Source of the DNA: Labrenzia sp. DG1229
GTDB lineage: Bacteria; Pseudomonadota; Alphaproteobacteria; Rhizobiales; Stappiaceae
Assembly (NCBI RefSeq): GCF_000521215.1
Contig: NZ_KI928936.1
Span: forward strand, 70,664 to 115,787
Direction of reading: 5' to 3'
DNA: 45,124 nucleotides
A program made the position numbers and the translations under genes. This document shows positions 17,412-25,994 of the stretch, piece after piece (position 1 is the stretch's first letter; each line of letters starts with the position of its first letter). The notes under the pieces are model-generated. The model did not search any database, was not told where the DNA came from, and saw only the letters and a list, made by a program, of their open reading frames with translations.

Positions 17412-18995
17412 TTAGGACTTCTGGAACATGGCGAGCATGCGCCGTGTGACGAGGAAACCGCCGAAAATGTTGATCCCGGCCATGAAGATGGAAAGTCCTG
17501 CAAGCAGGATGATCAGGAACGATCCCGAACCGACCTGCAGCAACGCCCCGACTATGATGATTGACGAAATGGCGTTGGTCACCGCCATCAGCGGCGTGTG
17601 CAACGAATGGCTGACGTTCCAGATCACCTGGAAACCGACGAACACCGCAAGCACGAAGACGATGAAGTGCTGCAGGAAGCTGGCTGGCGCCACAAGCCCG
17701 ACGAGAAGCATGAACAGCCCTCCGACGGCAAGCAGGGTGACCTGCTGTTTGGTCTGCTGCTTGAAGGCGGCAGCTTCCTGAGCGCGTTTTTCCTGCGGCG
17801 TCAGCTCCTTCGGCTTTTCCTTCGGCTTGGCTGCAATCGCCTGGACCTTGGGCGGTGGCGGCGGGAAGGTGATCTCACCGTCATGGGTCACAGTTGAGCC
17901 ACGGATGACGTCATCTTCCATGTTGTGGACGATCTGACCGTCTTTTTCCGGCGTCAGATCCGTCATCATGTGGCGGATGTTCGTTGCGTATAGGGTAGAC
18001 GACTGGGCTGCCATCCGGGACGGGAAGTCCGTATAACCGACAATCGTCACGCCGTTGTCGGTGACGATCTTCTTGTCGGCAACCGTACCTTCCACGTTGC
18101 CGCCGCGCTCCGCGGCAAGATCGATGATCACCGAACCCGGCTTCATGGACTGGACCATGTCTTCAAGCCACAGCTTCGGTGCTGGACGGTTCGGAATGAG
18201 CGCCGTCGTGATGACAATGTCCATGTCGGGCGCGAGTTCGCGGAATTTTGCCAGCTGCGCTTCCCGGAACTCCGGTGAGGACACGCTTGCGTAACCACCC
18301 GTTGCCGCCCCGTCCTGCTGGTCTTCCTCGAAATCGAGATAGACAAATTCAGCACCCATGGATTCAACCTGTTCGGCCACCTCGGGGCGAACGTCGAACG
18401 CGAAGGTGATCGCACCGAGCGATGTGGATGTGCCGATCGCAGCCAGGCCCGCAACGCCGGCACCCACCACCAGCACCTTTGCCGGCGGCACCTTGCCGGC
18501 AGCGGTGATCTGGCCCGTGAAGAACCGGCCGAAATTGTTGCCGGCCTCGATAACCGCCCGGTAACCGGCGATGTTGGCCATCGAAGACAGTGCATCCATC
18601 TTCTGCGCGCGCGAGATGCGCGGCACCATCTCCATGGCGATAACGTTGGCGCCCTTTTCCTTCGCTGCTTCCATCCCGGCTTCGTTGCCGCCCGGATTGA
18701 AGAAGGAAATCAGCGTCTTGCCCTTGGTCAGGTAGCCCAGTTCCTTGTCTTCAGGCTGGCGCACCTTTGCGACAATGTCCGACTGCTTCCAGAGACTGGG
18801 CGCGGTCTTGACGATCTCGACGCCTGCCTCCTTGTATGCGTCGTCTGAAAACCCTGCAGCCTTGCCGGCGCCGCTCTGAATGAGACAGCTATAGCCCAGC
18901 TTCTGCAGTTGTTTTGCCGATTCCGGGGTCATGGCCACACGGGCCTCCCCGGGGAAGATTTCCTTGGGTGTGCCTATCTTAAGGGCTTCTGACAT
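17412..18995 (-). CDS. pntA: NAD(P) transhydrogenase subunit alpha
   Basis: About 527 residues. The N-terminal domain I (1-380) is related to alanine dehydrogenase and binds NAD(H) through GAGVAGLAAIGTS. A proline- and lysine-rich linker (FPPPPPKVQ, then KPKEKPKELT) leads to four membrane helices at about 430-527. This is the fused form as in E. coli, whereas some Alphaproteobacteria split it into pntAA and pntAB. ATG 18995 is chosen because GGAG lies six bases upstream; the frame extends to 19007. On the minus strand TTGTCA (19130-19125) and TATAGT (19105-19100), 19 bases apart, are a weak promoter candidate upstream. Confidence 0.96.
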   Translation of the reverse strand: MSEALKIGTPKEIFPGEARVAMTPESAKQLQKLGYSCLIQSGAGKAAGFSDDAYKEAGVEIVKTAPSLWKQSDIVAKVRQPEDKELGYLTKGKTLISFFNPGGNEAGMEAAKEKGANVIAMEMVPRISRAQKMDALSSMANIAGYRAVIEAGNNFGRFFTGQITAAGKVPPAKVLVVGAGVAGLAAIGTSTSLGAITFAFDVRPEVAEQVESMGAEFVYLDFEEDQQDGAATGGYASVSSPEFREAQLAKFRELAPDMDIVITTALIPNRPAPKLWLEDMVQSMKPGSVIIDLAAERGGNVEGTVADKKIVTDNGVTIVGYTDFPSRMAAQSSTLYATNIRHMMTDLTPEKDGQIVHNMEDDVIRGSTVTHDGEITFPPPPPKVQAIAAKPKEKPKELTPQEKRAQEAAAFKQQTKQQVTLLAVGGLFMLLVGLVAPASFLQHFIVFVLAVFVGFQVIWNVSHSLHTPLMAVTNAISSIIIVGALLQVGSGSFLIILLAGLSIFMAGINIFGGFLVTRRMLAMFQKS

Positions 18996-19348
18996 ATGTC
19001 GCTCCAAGATGGTGACCAGGACATGGCCTAAAGAAGGGGAGCCTGCACCTCCCGACGAAGGAATTCATCGGTATCGTGCGGACTTTGCATGCATGCTCGA
19101 CTATAGAGACGAAAATTTTACTTATGACAAGATGTGTTTGCCAGGGAGCAGGACGGTATTCCGTCACTGAAGGCAGACAAGCGTGAGATCCGAAAGTTGG
19201 CGAAATCGGCTTTCAGGGGTACTGGAGTCTTTAAATCCATACCGAAGATTAGCCGCAATACTCACAAATTCGGCAGCTTTAGCAATTTATTCTGAGCAAG
19301 ACGCGCGTTTTGAGATTGTGCCGGGGAAATTTCGCTGTGCTGAGTGCA
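18996..19348. other. Intergenic region between pntA and the yghU-like gene
   Basis: About 350 bases, no gene supported. It holds the weak pntA promoter candidate around 19100-19130 and the palindrome GCATGC repeated at 19087-19096. Nothing else stands out. Confidence 0.4.
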
Positions 19349-19378
19349 GGCAGCGACCTGTGGACGCAGGTCGCTGCC
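19349..19378 (-). terminator. Hairpin downstream of the yghU-like gene
   Basis: Perfect 12-bp stem GGCAGCGACCTG (19349-19360) / CAGGTCGCTGCC (19367-19378), six-base loop, beginning seven bases past the stop codon. It has no T-run on the minus strand, so termination may need Rho, or the hairpin protects the 3' end. Confidence 0.6.
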
Positions 19379-19384
19379 GGGACT

Positions 19385-20257
19385 TCACTCTGCGGCCGCT
19401 TCAACCGCTGCTTTCGGATCAAGGTCGTCCGCGCTGTGGCGTTCGTGCACCTGTTCGGATTCCTCTCCCCACGCCTTGTTGACCTTCCTGCCGCGAACGA
19501 CCGCGGGACGGGCATCTATCTTTTCGGCCCACGCCTTGACGTTCTCGTACTCGTCAACAGCGAGGAACTCGGCAGCATCGTAGAGACGACCGAGTACGAG
19601 GCCGCCGTACCACGGGAAAATCGCCATGTCCGCAATCGTGTAATCATCGCCGGCGATATAGGGACGCTCGGCCAGTGTCTTGTCGAGCACGTCCAGCTGG
19701 CGCTTGGTTTCCATGCTGAAGCGATCAATCGGATACTCGAATTTTTCCGGAGCATAGGCGTAGAAATGGCCAAAACCGCCACCAAGATAGGGGGCGGACC
19801 CCATCTGCCAGAAGAGCCAGTTCAGTGTTTCGGTGCGGGCCGCAGCATCCTTGGGCAAAAACGCGTCGAATTTCTCCGCCAGATATAGAAGAATGGACCC
19901 GGATTCGAACACTCGTGTCGGTTCTTCCGTACTGTGGTCCACCAGGGCAGGGATCTTCGAATTTGGATTGGCTCCGACAAAACCGCTGGAGAACTGATCG
20001 CCTTCATTGATGCGGATCAGCCAGGCATTGTATTCGGCTTCCTTGTGACCGAGTGCGAGAAGCTCTTCAAGCATCACGGTCACCTTGACGCCGTTCGGGG
20101 TCGCCAGCGAATAGAGTTGCAGGGGATGGTCGCCGGTGGGCAGGTCTTTCTCATGTGTCGCGCCGGAGATCGGCCGGTTGATACTGGCAAACTCGCCGCC
20201 ATTCGGTTGTTCCCAGGTCCAGACTTTCGGTGGCGTGTAGGTAGAGGTGTCAGTCAT
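19385..20257 (-). CDS. yghU: Glutathione S-transferase family disulfide-bond oxidoreductase (YghU-like)
   Basis: About 290 residues. The protein tracks E. coli YghU throughout: KVWTWEQPNGGEFASINRP at the N-terminus, then HPLQLYSLATPNGVKVTVML with the TPNG turn of the glutathione site, EGDQFSSGF, NPNSKIPALVDH, VFESGSILLYLAEKFDAFLP and GGGFGHFYAYAPEKFEYPID. YghU-type proteins bind two glutathiones and reduce disulfides or peroxides. ATG 20257 has GGAGAG about eight bases upstream; the frame continues to 20320 without family similarity. It lies 206 bases downstream of the M24 peptidase gene on the same strand and is probably separately transcribed. Confidence 0.93.
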   Translation of the reverse strand: MTDTSTYTPPKVWTWEQPNGGEFASINRPISGATHEKDLPTGDHPLQLYSLATPNGVKVTVMLEELLALGHKEAEYNAWLIRINEGDQFSSGFVGANPNSKIPALVDHSTEEPTRVFESGSILLYLAEKFDAFLPKDAAARTETLNWLFWQMGSAPYLGGGFGHFYAYAPEKFEYPIDRFSMETKRQLDVLDKTLAERPYIAGDDYTIADMAIFPWYGGLVLGRLYDAAEFLAVDEYENVKAWAEKIDARPAVVRGRKVNKAWGEESEQVHERHSADDLDPKAAVEAAAE

Positions 20258-20463
20258 CAGAATGGCTCTCCGGTTCGGATCAGGTTGAAACAGGCTGCGC
20301 ATGCCTGGGCAAGTCCCCAATTCATCGCAATCTTGCGATTAGATAGGGTGGCCAATTCGCTTTGCCTAGGGTTTTTGTCCGATGCAGTCCAAAAAAGTAT
20401 CTCATGGTGACAATCCCTGGCAATCCGGTTGGGAACTGCAGTCAGGTGACAAGAATCGGGGTC

Positions 20464-21723
20464 TCAGGCCAGCAGGTCATCCTCGAATGGAAATCTGGAC
20501 AAAAGCTCGATCCCGCTGTCGGTGATCAGAACCTGTTGTTCCAGCTTGACACCCTCCCTGCCTCCGTCTTCGCCGATAAAGCTTTCAACACAAATCGTCA
20601 TTCCCGATTCCAGCGCGCCGTCATAACCGGCTTCCGGAAAGTCTCCATGGTGATAGAGATAGGGATATTCGCCGGTCATGCCGACACCATGTGCAGACAG
20701 GTAGTATCGGTTGGCGTGGTAGTTCTCGGGTATATTCCATGCCCGGTCTGCATATTCGCGAAATGTCATGCCTGGGCGCAGGATGTCCATGTTGTGGTGC
20801 ACCTGCTCAAAGGCGATCTTGTAGAGGTCTCGCTGCTCGGCGCCGGGTTTGTCCGGCCCGGCATGAAAGGTGCGAGAGAAATCTGCGTAATAGCCGTGGC
20901 AGCCGACGACATCCGTATCGAGCGCGATCAGATCGTTTCTGCCAATGACGTTCGCAGACGTTTCCTGGAACCAGGGATTTGTCCGGTCACCGGAATTCAA
21001 CAATCGTGTTTCCACATAGTCGCCATCTTGCTCGATGATTGATTTATGCAGAACGGACCAGAGTTCGGCTTCCGTCAGGCCCGGGCGTATCGCCTCCCTC
21101 AGCTTGCCCACCCCGATTTCCGTCGCGCGCAACGAGGCGATCACGCATTTCATCTCTTCAGGCGACTTGATCGCGCGCGCCATTTCGATCGGTTGTTGCG
21201 CGTCGACGACTGACAGGCCACGGTTTCGAAGAGCAATGCTCGTTCCCGCATTCAAACGCTCCAGGCCGACTGTGGCCTTCCTGTTACCCGTCAACTCATG
21301 AATCAGATCGGCCATTTCCGCGCTCCAGAGCGCCTCACGCTCTTCAATATGCGGTCCGGCGGCAACGAAACTGGCGGTTTTTGCCGGACGGACCTCGTCG
21401 ACGGTTTCGAAGCCCTCTGCCAGATGCAGGCAGCCGGTGAATTCAAACAGAATTGACCTGTCCAGGGTCAAAAGCAGGTAACGCGACGGAGCATTGCGCA
21501 TGGAAAAGACCTGCATGTTGCGTGTGCCGGTCGCGTAGCGGATGTTGACGGGATCCGAAAGGATCACTGCATCAACACCGTATTCGGACATTTTCCGGCG
21601 CACACGCGCCTGCCGGTAGGCGCGCACACCAGCAAGGTCAATGCCGTCGGTTTCCGGTGTCCGGTCGAGCTGTACAATGTCAGCCAGATCGCTTCGCTCC
21701 GCGTGCCAGTCAAGTTCCGCCAT
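20464..21723 (-). CDS. M24 family metallopeptidase (Xaa-Pro aminopeptidase-like)
   Basis: About 419 residues. A creatinase-like N-terminal domain (about 25-185, with VRRKMSEYGVDAVILSDPVN) is followed by the pita-bread catalytic domain. The five metal ligands of M24 enzymes are all recognisable: Asp in LDTDVVG, Asp in ADFSRTF, His in SAHGVGM, Glu in VESFIGED and Glu in KLEQQVL. Family members cleave Xaa-Pro bonds or related amides (prolidase, creatinase, ectoine hydrolase); the substrate is undetermined. ATG 21723 with GGAG about eleven bases upstream is chosen over GTG 21744. A LysR gene is divergent from it with only 96 bases between, a typical regulator-target arrangement. Confidence 0.88.
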   Translation of the reverse strand: MAELDWHAERSDLADIVQLDRTPETDGIDLAGVRAYRQARVRRKMSEYGVDAVILSDPVNIRYATGTRNMQVFSMRNAPSRYLLLTLDRSILFEFTGCLHLAEGFETVDEVRPAKTASFVAAGPHIEEREALWSAEMADLIHELTGNRKATVGLERLNAGTSIALRNRGLSVVDAQQPIEMARAIKSPEEMKCVIASLRATEIGVGKLREAIRPGLTEAELWSVLHKSIIEQDGDYVETRLLNSGDRTNPWFQETSANVIGRNDLIALDTDVVGCHGYYADFSRTFHAGPDKPGAEQRDLYKIAFEQVHHNMDILRPGMTFREYADRAWNIPENYHANRYYLSAHGVGMTGEYPYLYHHGDFPEAGYDGALESGMTICVESFIGEDGGREGVKLEQQVLITDSGIELLSRFPFEDDLLA

Positions 21724-21805
21724 GATGATTTCGTCTCCAAACACACATCAGGGAATAATTGCATCTTGAACCGACAGGAAAAGCCTGGAAAAATTCACCC
21801 GTATT

Positions 21806-21832
21806 GATAACTTCCAGGAATGCTAAGTTATC
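21806..21832. promoter_or_regulatory. LysR-type T-N11-A dyad over the regulator start codon
   Basis: Perfect 8-bp inverted repeat GATAACTT (21806-21813) / AAGTTATC (21825-21832), separated by eleven bases. The inner T and A give the T-N11-A pattern of LysR-type binding sites. The spacer contains AGGAATG, i.e. the start codon (21820) of the LysR gene itself. It could be an autoregulatory operator or an mRNA hairpin that exposes the start codon in its loop. Confidence 0.5.
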
Positions 21833-22707
21833 GCAAGTCACTGCCGCCGCTGGACACGCTGGTCTTTTTTGAAGCGGCAATGAGGCATCAGAATTTTACG
21901 GAAGCAGCCGACGAACTCTTTGTCACGCAGGCGGCGGTCAGCAAGCGAATCCGGCAACTGGAAACCTGGCTCGGCGTCGATCTGTTCGAGCGTTCCGGTC
22001 GCAAGTTGATACCGACCGAAGCTGGTGAATATCTCGCCGAAAAGACCGGTATGACACTGGACTATCTGGACCAGGCATTGCGGACGGTAAAAATCCCATC
22101 CCAACCGGTGGTCCGCATTGCGTCGGTAACGGCGCTCGCGACCTTCTGGCTACAGCCCAAACTAAGGTCTTTCGCACTTTCCGATGAGGCGTGTCCGTTC
22201 AACCTCACGAGCGCAGACGAATTGGGGGATCTGCTCCGCCCGGAACACGACCTGGTCATCCTGCATGGCGAAAACCGGCTTCCGGGCTGGAATGCCGAAT
22301 TGCTGTTTGCGGAGGAAATTGTTCCGGTTGGAACGCCTGCAATCGTGGAAGCGGCTGGCTCCTTCAATCAGAGTTACGGTCAGGTGCTGTTGAATTTTGC
22401 ACGAATGGCACCGAACTGGACCGATTGGAATGTATGGATCCAGCGAACCGGATGGTCGGATTTTCGTGAATGGCCGGTGCTGAACTGCGCTAGCTACAAC
22501 CAGACGATCGGACGTGCGTTGAAAGGGCAGGGGATCGCACTTGGTGCACTGCCCCTGTTGCAGGATGAGCTTCTGTCGGGAGATCTGGTTGCCATGCGTT
22601 CCAGGACGCTGTCGACCGGCAAGGGATATTACATCGCCTGGCCGAAGGCGCGCCCGATGAGTGACGAGGCTGAGCGTTTGAAAAATGTCCTCTTGGGGAG
22701 CAGTTGA
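21820..22707 (+). CDS. LysR-family transcriptional regulator (GcvA-like)
   Basis: 295 residues. The N-terminal winged helix-turn-helix (about 8-66) begins LPPLDTLVFFEAAMRHQNFT, then AADELFVTQAAVSKRIRQLE, the GcvA/AmpR-like subgroup pattern. The C-terminal effector-binding domain (about 90-295) has the two-lobe periplasmic-binding fold. The effector is unknown. ATG 21820 is the only possible start because TAA lies four codons upstream; no normally spaced Shine-Dalgarno is present (AGGA directly abuts the ATG). It is divergent from the M24 peptidase gene, its likely target, and carries a LysR-type dyad across its own start codon. Confidence 0.92.
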   Translation: MLSYRKSLPPLDTLVFFEAAMRHQNFTEAADELFVTQAAVSKRIRQLETWLGVDLFERSGRKLIPTEAGEYLAEKTGMTLDYLDQALRTVKIPSQPVVRIASVTALATFWLQPKLRSFALSDEACPFNLTSADELGDLLRPEHDLVILHGENRLPGWNAELLFAEEIVPVGTPAIVEAAGSFNQSYGQVLLNFARMAPNWTDWNVWIQRTGWSDFREWPVLNCASYNQTIGRALKGQGIALGALPLLQDELLSGDLVAMRSRTLSTGKGYYIAWPKARPMSDEAERLKNVLLGSS

Positions 22708-22758
22708 TCTGGAAGGTTTGCTGCTACGTCGCCGCGGGCGTGGACCGGAACATTTTCG

Positions 22759-23535
22759 CTAGGCCGTAATGCCGTACTGTTTCAGAATTCTCTCGTGTGT
22801 TCCGTCTGCGACAATCGTGTCGAAGGCACCTTGCAGCGTTTCGACAATTTTGTCGGAGGTCTGGTAGTGCAGCGCCAGAAATAACTCCCCCCGGTCCAGT
22901 TCGTAGACGGTTTCATAGTTTTCAAGATCGGCGCCACGCATTTGCAAACCCCAGCGCGTGACCTTGGTTTCGTAGGAGATCGCATCCACGCGGCCCGCCA
23001 TGAGTTTGCGGAAGTTCTGTTCGTTTGACAGCACCGTCTCGATGCGGTCGTCCGGCACACCTTGTGCCCGTAACAGAAGCTGACCGACATCATCCTTGAC
23101 AACCCCGATCCGAATATCTGCCAGGTCGTGCACCGTTTTGATCTGAAGGTGGCGGCTTTTCTTCGCTGTCAGTCCGACGACTGTTGGAACGAACGGTCCC
23201 ACCCACTTGAACAGATCCTCGCGATCCGGCGTGCGTGTCGTGGAAAACAATGCGTGTCCGGGGCGTTGCAGAGTGAGATTGTAGCCCCGGGCCCATGGCA
23301 AAAGAGCGATGTCTTCCCGATTGTGCCCCGACGCCGCTCGCTTGAACATCTCATCCATGATCTCGACACTGATGCCGCTCAGGCCAGCCCCGTCTTTGTA
23401 GTTGAAGGGCGGATATTCCTCCGTCATGACCTTCAAGGAGCCGAGCCCGGTACTCGCATGCGACGAGCGGATCAGCGTTAGGGACGTGAAGGCAGCCATT
23501 CCGGCGACGACGGACCGTCTTGTCAAAAATCGCAT
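22759..23535 (-). CDS. Periplasmic solute-binding protein, family 3
   Basis: 258 residues. An N-terminal signal contains twin arginines (FLTRRSVVAGMAAF) with cleavage near SSHAS. A family 3 binding fold follows: LKVMTEEYPPFNYKDGAGLS opens lobe 1, DLADIRIGVVKDDVGQLLL is the lobe crossover, and YGITA closes the C-terminus. Stand-alone proteins of this type bind amino acids or similar solutes and may act as sensors rather than transport components. No permease or ATPase gene is nearby. Its start lies only 28 bases after the stop of the GGDEF-EAL gene, so the two are probably one operon and the protein may feed a signal to the cyclic-di-GMP enzyme (inference). Confidence 0.82.
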   Translation of the reverse strand: MRFLTRRSVVAGMAAFTSLTLIRSSHASTGLGSLKVMTEEYPPFNYKDGAGLSGISVEIMDEMFKRAASGHNREDIALLPWARGYNLTLQRPGHALFSTTRTPDREDLFKWVGPFVPTVVGLTAKKSRHLQIKTVHDLADIRIGVVKDDVGQLLLRAQGVPDDRIETVLSNEQNFRKLMAGRVDAISYETKVTRWGLQMRGADLENYETVYELDRGELFLALHYQTSDKIVETLQGAFDTIVADGTHERILKQYGITA

Positions 23536-23563
23536 CGGTTGACCCTCTTTACGTTACGTTGAT

Positions 23564-24475
23564 CTAACCATACCCGGTGTTGCTCAGTTTCATATCCGGT
23601 AAGGACATTATTTCCGGTTGCCGTGCTGTTTGCCCGGAAAGGACGGTGTCGAGCGGTTCAGCTTTCCCGAACAGGAAACCCTGGCCGGTTTCAACACCCA
23701 TCTCGATCAGGCAGCGGAGTTGTTCTTCGTTCTCAATACCCTCTGCAATGACATTGAGTTCGAGTCTTTTCGAAAGCCCTACGATTGCTTCGATCAGGGC
23801 GTGGGTCTTGTTGGCCCGCTCGCTGCCGGCTGTCTCGTCCAGCCCGCTGATGAACGAACTGTCGATCTTGACCGTATCAACCGGAAAGCGGTTCATGTAG
23901 CTGAGCGACGAAAAGCCTGTGCCGAAATCGTCAAGTGCGAACGCGCAGCCCAGATTTCTGATGTCTTCGATCAAGCTGGCCAGACCCATGTTGTTCTGCA
24001 TCAGGGTTGTTTCGGTAATTTCCAGTACCAGGCGATCGGGATCGATTGAGTGAGCTGACAGTTTTTGTGCAAGATTGGCGGGCAGGTCCGGTAGAAATTG
24101 TGCGGCAGAGAAATTCAACGCGACATAAGTTGATTGCCATTCGGGCTTCGAATGAAGGCGCTCAAGGGCCTGCAGCCCCAATTCCAGCACCAGGTCCCCT
24201 ATTTCAAGAATGCCGCCCGTCTGCTCCGCAGCCCGGATGTATTCAAGTGGCGGGAGAATACCCTTGCCGGGATGCACCAGCCGAAGAAGTCCTTCAAAAC
24301 CGATTGTCGATCGGCTCTTCAAATCGACGATCGGCTGAAAATGCAGTTCGAACCAATCGTTCTTGAGGGCTTCGGAAATGACCTCTTTGACTTCAAGTTG
24401 TCTGGCCGCCTCCCTGCCGAATTTCTCGTTGAACACGCAATGACCGTTTCTTCCGCTGTTTTTCTGACGGTACAT
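23564..24475 (-). CDS. EAL-domain C-terminal part of a frameshifted GGDEF-EAL protein
   Basis: About 303 residues in frame, beginning MYRQKNSGRNGHCVF, which is the conserved last helix of a GGDEF domain and not a natural N-terminus. The EAL phosphodiesterase domain (about 30-280) keeps all expected catalytic residues: Glu61 (EGLLR, variant of EAL), Asn121 (NFSA), Glu152 (LEITET), Asp182-Asp183 (LDDFGTGFSSL), Lys203 (VKID), Glu245 (AEGIE) and Gln265. It should hydrolyse cyclic-di-GMP if expressed. It overlaps the upstream GGDEF frame, and a single extra base near 24484 separates them. Without that base the two would form one protein of about 810 residues. Translation on its own would need internal initiation or frameshifting. 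Confidence 0.85.
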   Translation of the reverse strand: MYRQKNSGRNGHCVFNEKFGREAARQLEVKEVISEALKNDWFELHFQPIVDLKSRSTIGFEGLLRLVHPGKGILPPLEYIRAAEQTGGILEIGDLVLELGLQALERLHSKPEWQSTYVALNFSAAQFLPDLPANLAQKLSAHSIDPDRLVLEITETTLMQNNMGLASLIEDIRNLGCAFALDDFGTGFSSLSYMNRFPVDTVKIDSSFISGLDETAGSERANKTHALIEAIVGLSKRLELNVIAEGIENEEQLRCLIEMGVETGQGFLFGKAEPLDTVLSGQTARQPEIMSLPDMKLSNTGYG

Positions 24476-25994
24476 TGCAACATACGGACGCTTTCAGCAG
24501 GTCCTCCGCATTCATTGCGTTTTCAGGATAGAAGGAAATACCCACGCTTGCGGAAATCTGCAGCGTTCTACCGCCGAGGTCGATCGGCTTGTTCAGCACC
24601 CTGTTGATCCTTGTCGCGAGTTCAACGGCGCGCTTTCTTACGGCGTTGCACGACAACATGATCGCAAACTCGTCTCCACCGAACCGGCCGAAACAGTCCC
24701 CTTCATCCAGCAGATGTGATACTTCCCGTGAGACCGATTGCAGAACCCGGTCACCCGCAAAGTGTCCCAGATTGTCGTTGACCCACTTGAAGCGATCGAG
24801 GTCGAAAAACAGGACCGCAATTTCCAGAGAGCCGCCGGCTTCTTCGATGGCGGTGTTCAGGCGATCTGCAAAGCCTTCCCGGTTCAATAGCCCGGTGAGA
24901 AAATCGGTACGTGCCTGGCGCAGGATTTCCGCTTCGGCGGCCTTCAATTTGCAGATATCGGTCATGACAGACAGTGACCTGCGGCCGCTTGAGCTGTCGT
25001 CGTAGTCTTTTGCTTCGGTGATCAGGACATCAAGCTGGGATCCGTCCGCCTTTTCAAAAACGGAGGTGAACTCGACCGTTTCGTTCCTGCCGGTGGAGAG
25101 CAGGCTGCGATTGTTCAGATATTCTTCCTTGAATTCATGATGAATGAATTCGCGGAATTTGCGGCCGATTACGTTCTTGCGGCTGTAACCAGTCGCGTGG
25201 AGCCAATAGTCTGAAACCTTGATGATGCGGTCTTCCCGGTCGATCGAATACAGCATGACCGGGGTGTTGTTGTAGAGAAATGCAAGCCGCTTGTTCGCCT
25301 TGAGCAGCTTGGCCTCGTCCTGGTCGAGGCTGTCCTGCATGTCGTTGAATGCGCTGGTGACCCGGCCAAGCTCGTCGGATGAGGACCAGTCCACCTTTGT
25401 TCTTGTTCCCGAGCGATGGGTTGCTTCGATCGCTTCATTCAGGCGCAGGAGCGGCCTTGTAATCATGAAACGGTTGGCAATGAGCGCAGCCACAAGAACC
25501 GAAATGGTCGACACGATGAACAGTATTACAGACTTGCCGACTTCACCCATCGCAGCGTTGCTAATGCGATCGGACATGAATCTGATACGCAGGATTCCGA
25601 CGACATGATCGGTTCCGTCAACTGCATGCGTGATTTCCTTGGAAAAGAGTGCTTCCTCTTTTTCGGGAATGTTGGTTTCGTTCTCGTTGTTTGAAACGAA
25701 AGCGAGCCGCTTGTCGTTGTCGTCCAGAATTTCGATACTGAAAATGTCGCGGTCGTTTGCGATCGCAACGGTCCATTTGCGCAGGTTCTCATAGTCGAAG
25801 TCCCAAAGCACCTTGCTCAGCGCCTTGCTGTTGGCGTCGAGCAAAACCCGTTTCTTTGCGATCATTTCGCGTTCAAGGGTGTCTTTGGTAACGATAAAAA
25901 ACGTAACCAGCAGCGGACCGTTCACGGCAATGAGTGCCGCAAACATTATCGCGAGAAATTTCCGCTGCGTAGATGTGCGAATGAGCCCCAGCAT
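24393..25994 (-). CDS. Membrane-bound diguanylate cyclase part (HAMP-PAS-GGDEF) of a frameshifted gene
   Basis: 533 residues in this frame, the last 30 or so being out-of-frame garbage after the frameshift. Membrane helices at about 12-34 and 154-176 enclose a periplasmic sensor of about 120 residues. HAMP spans about 176-230 (SSDELGRVTSAFNDM), PAS about 235-350 (MLYSIDREDRIIKVSDYWLH) and GGDEF from about 360. The active-site motif GGDEF is intact at residues 439-443 (FGRFGGDEF). An RxxD inhibitory site was not evident before it. The natural product is a GGDEF-EAL hybrid that makes or breaks cyclic-di-GMP in response to a periplasmic signal. First gene of an operon with the EAL part and a periplasmic binding protein. 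Confidence 0.88.
   Translation of the reverse strand: MLGLIRTSTQRKFLAIMFAALIAVNGPLLVTFFIVTKDTLEREMIAKKRVLLDANSKALSKVLWDFDYENLRKWTVAIANDRDIFSIEILDDNDKRLAFVSNNENETNIPEKEEALFSKEITHAVDGTDHVVGILRIRFMSDRISNAAMGEVGKSVILFIVSTISVLVAALIANRFMITRPLLRLNEAIEATHRSGTRTKVDWSSSDELGRVTSAFNDMQDSLDQDEAKLLKANKRLAFLYNNTPVMLYSIDREDRIIKVSDYWLHATGYSRKNVIGRKFREFIHHEFKEEYLNNRSLLSTGRNETVEFTSVFEKADGSQLDVLITEAKDYDDSSSGRRSLSVMTDICKLKAAEAEILRQARTDFLTGLLNREGFADRLNTAIEEAGGSLEIAVLFFDLDRFKWVNDNLGHFAGDRVLQSVSREVSHLLDEGDCFGRFGGDEFAIMLSCNAVRKRAVELATRINRVLNKPIDLGGRTLQISASVGISFYPENAMNAEDLLKASVCCNVPSEKQRKKRSLRVQREIRQGGGQTT
24484..24484. other. Inferred +1 frameshift site in the GGDEF-EAL gene
   Basis: On the minus strand the sequence reads AAAGCGTCCGTATGTTGCAA. 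Removing the T opposite position 24484 gives codons for K-A-S-D-V-A-M-Y-R-Q, which matches the usual end of GGDEF domains (KA.DxAMYxAK) and joins both frames. No slippery heptamer is present, so programmed frameshifting is unlikely. Confidence 0.8.

Noticed and set aside
24470..24500. Programmed ribosomal frameshift joining GGDEF and EAL
   Set aside because: There is no slippery heptamer or following pseudoknot, and deletion of one base restores the family consensus exactly.
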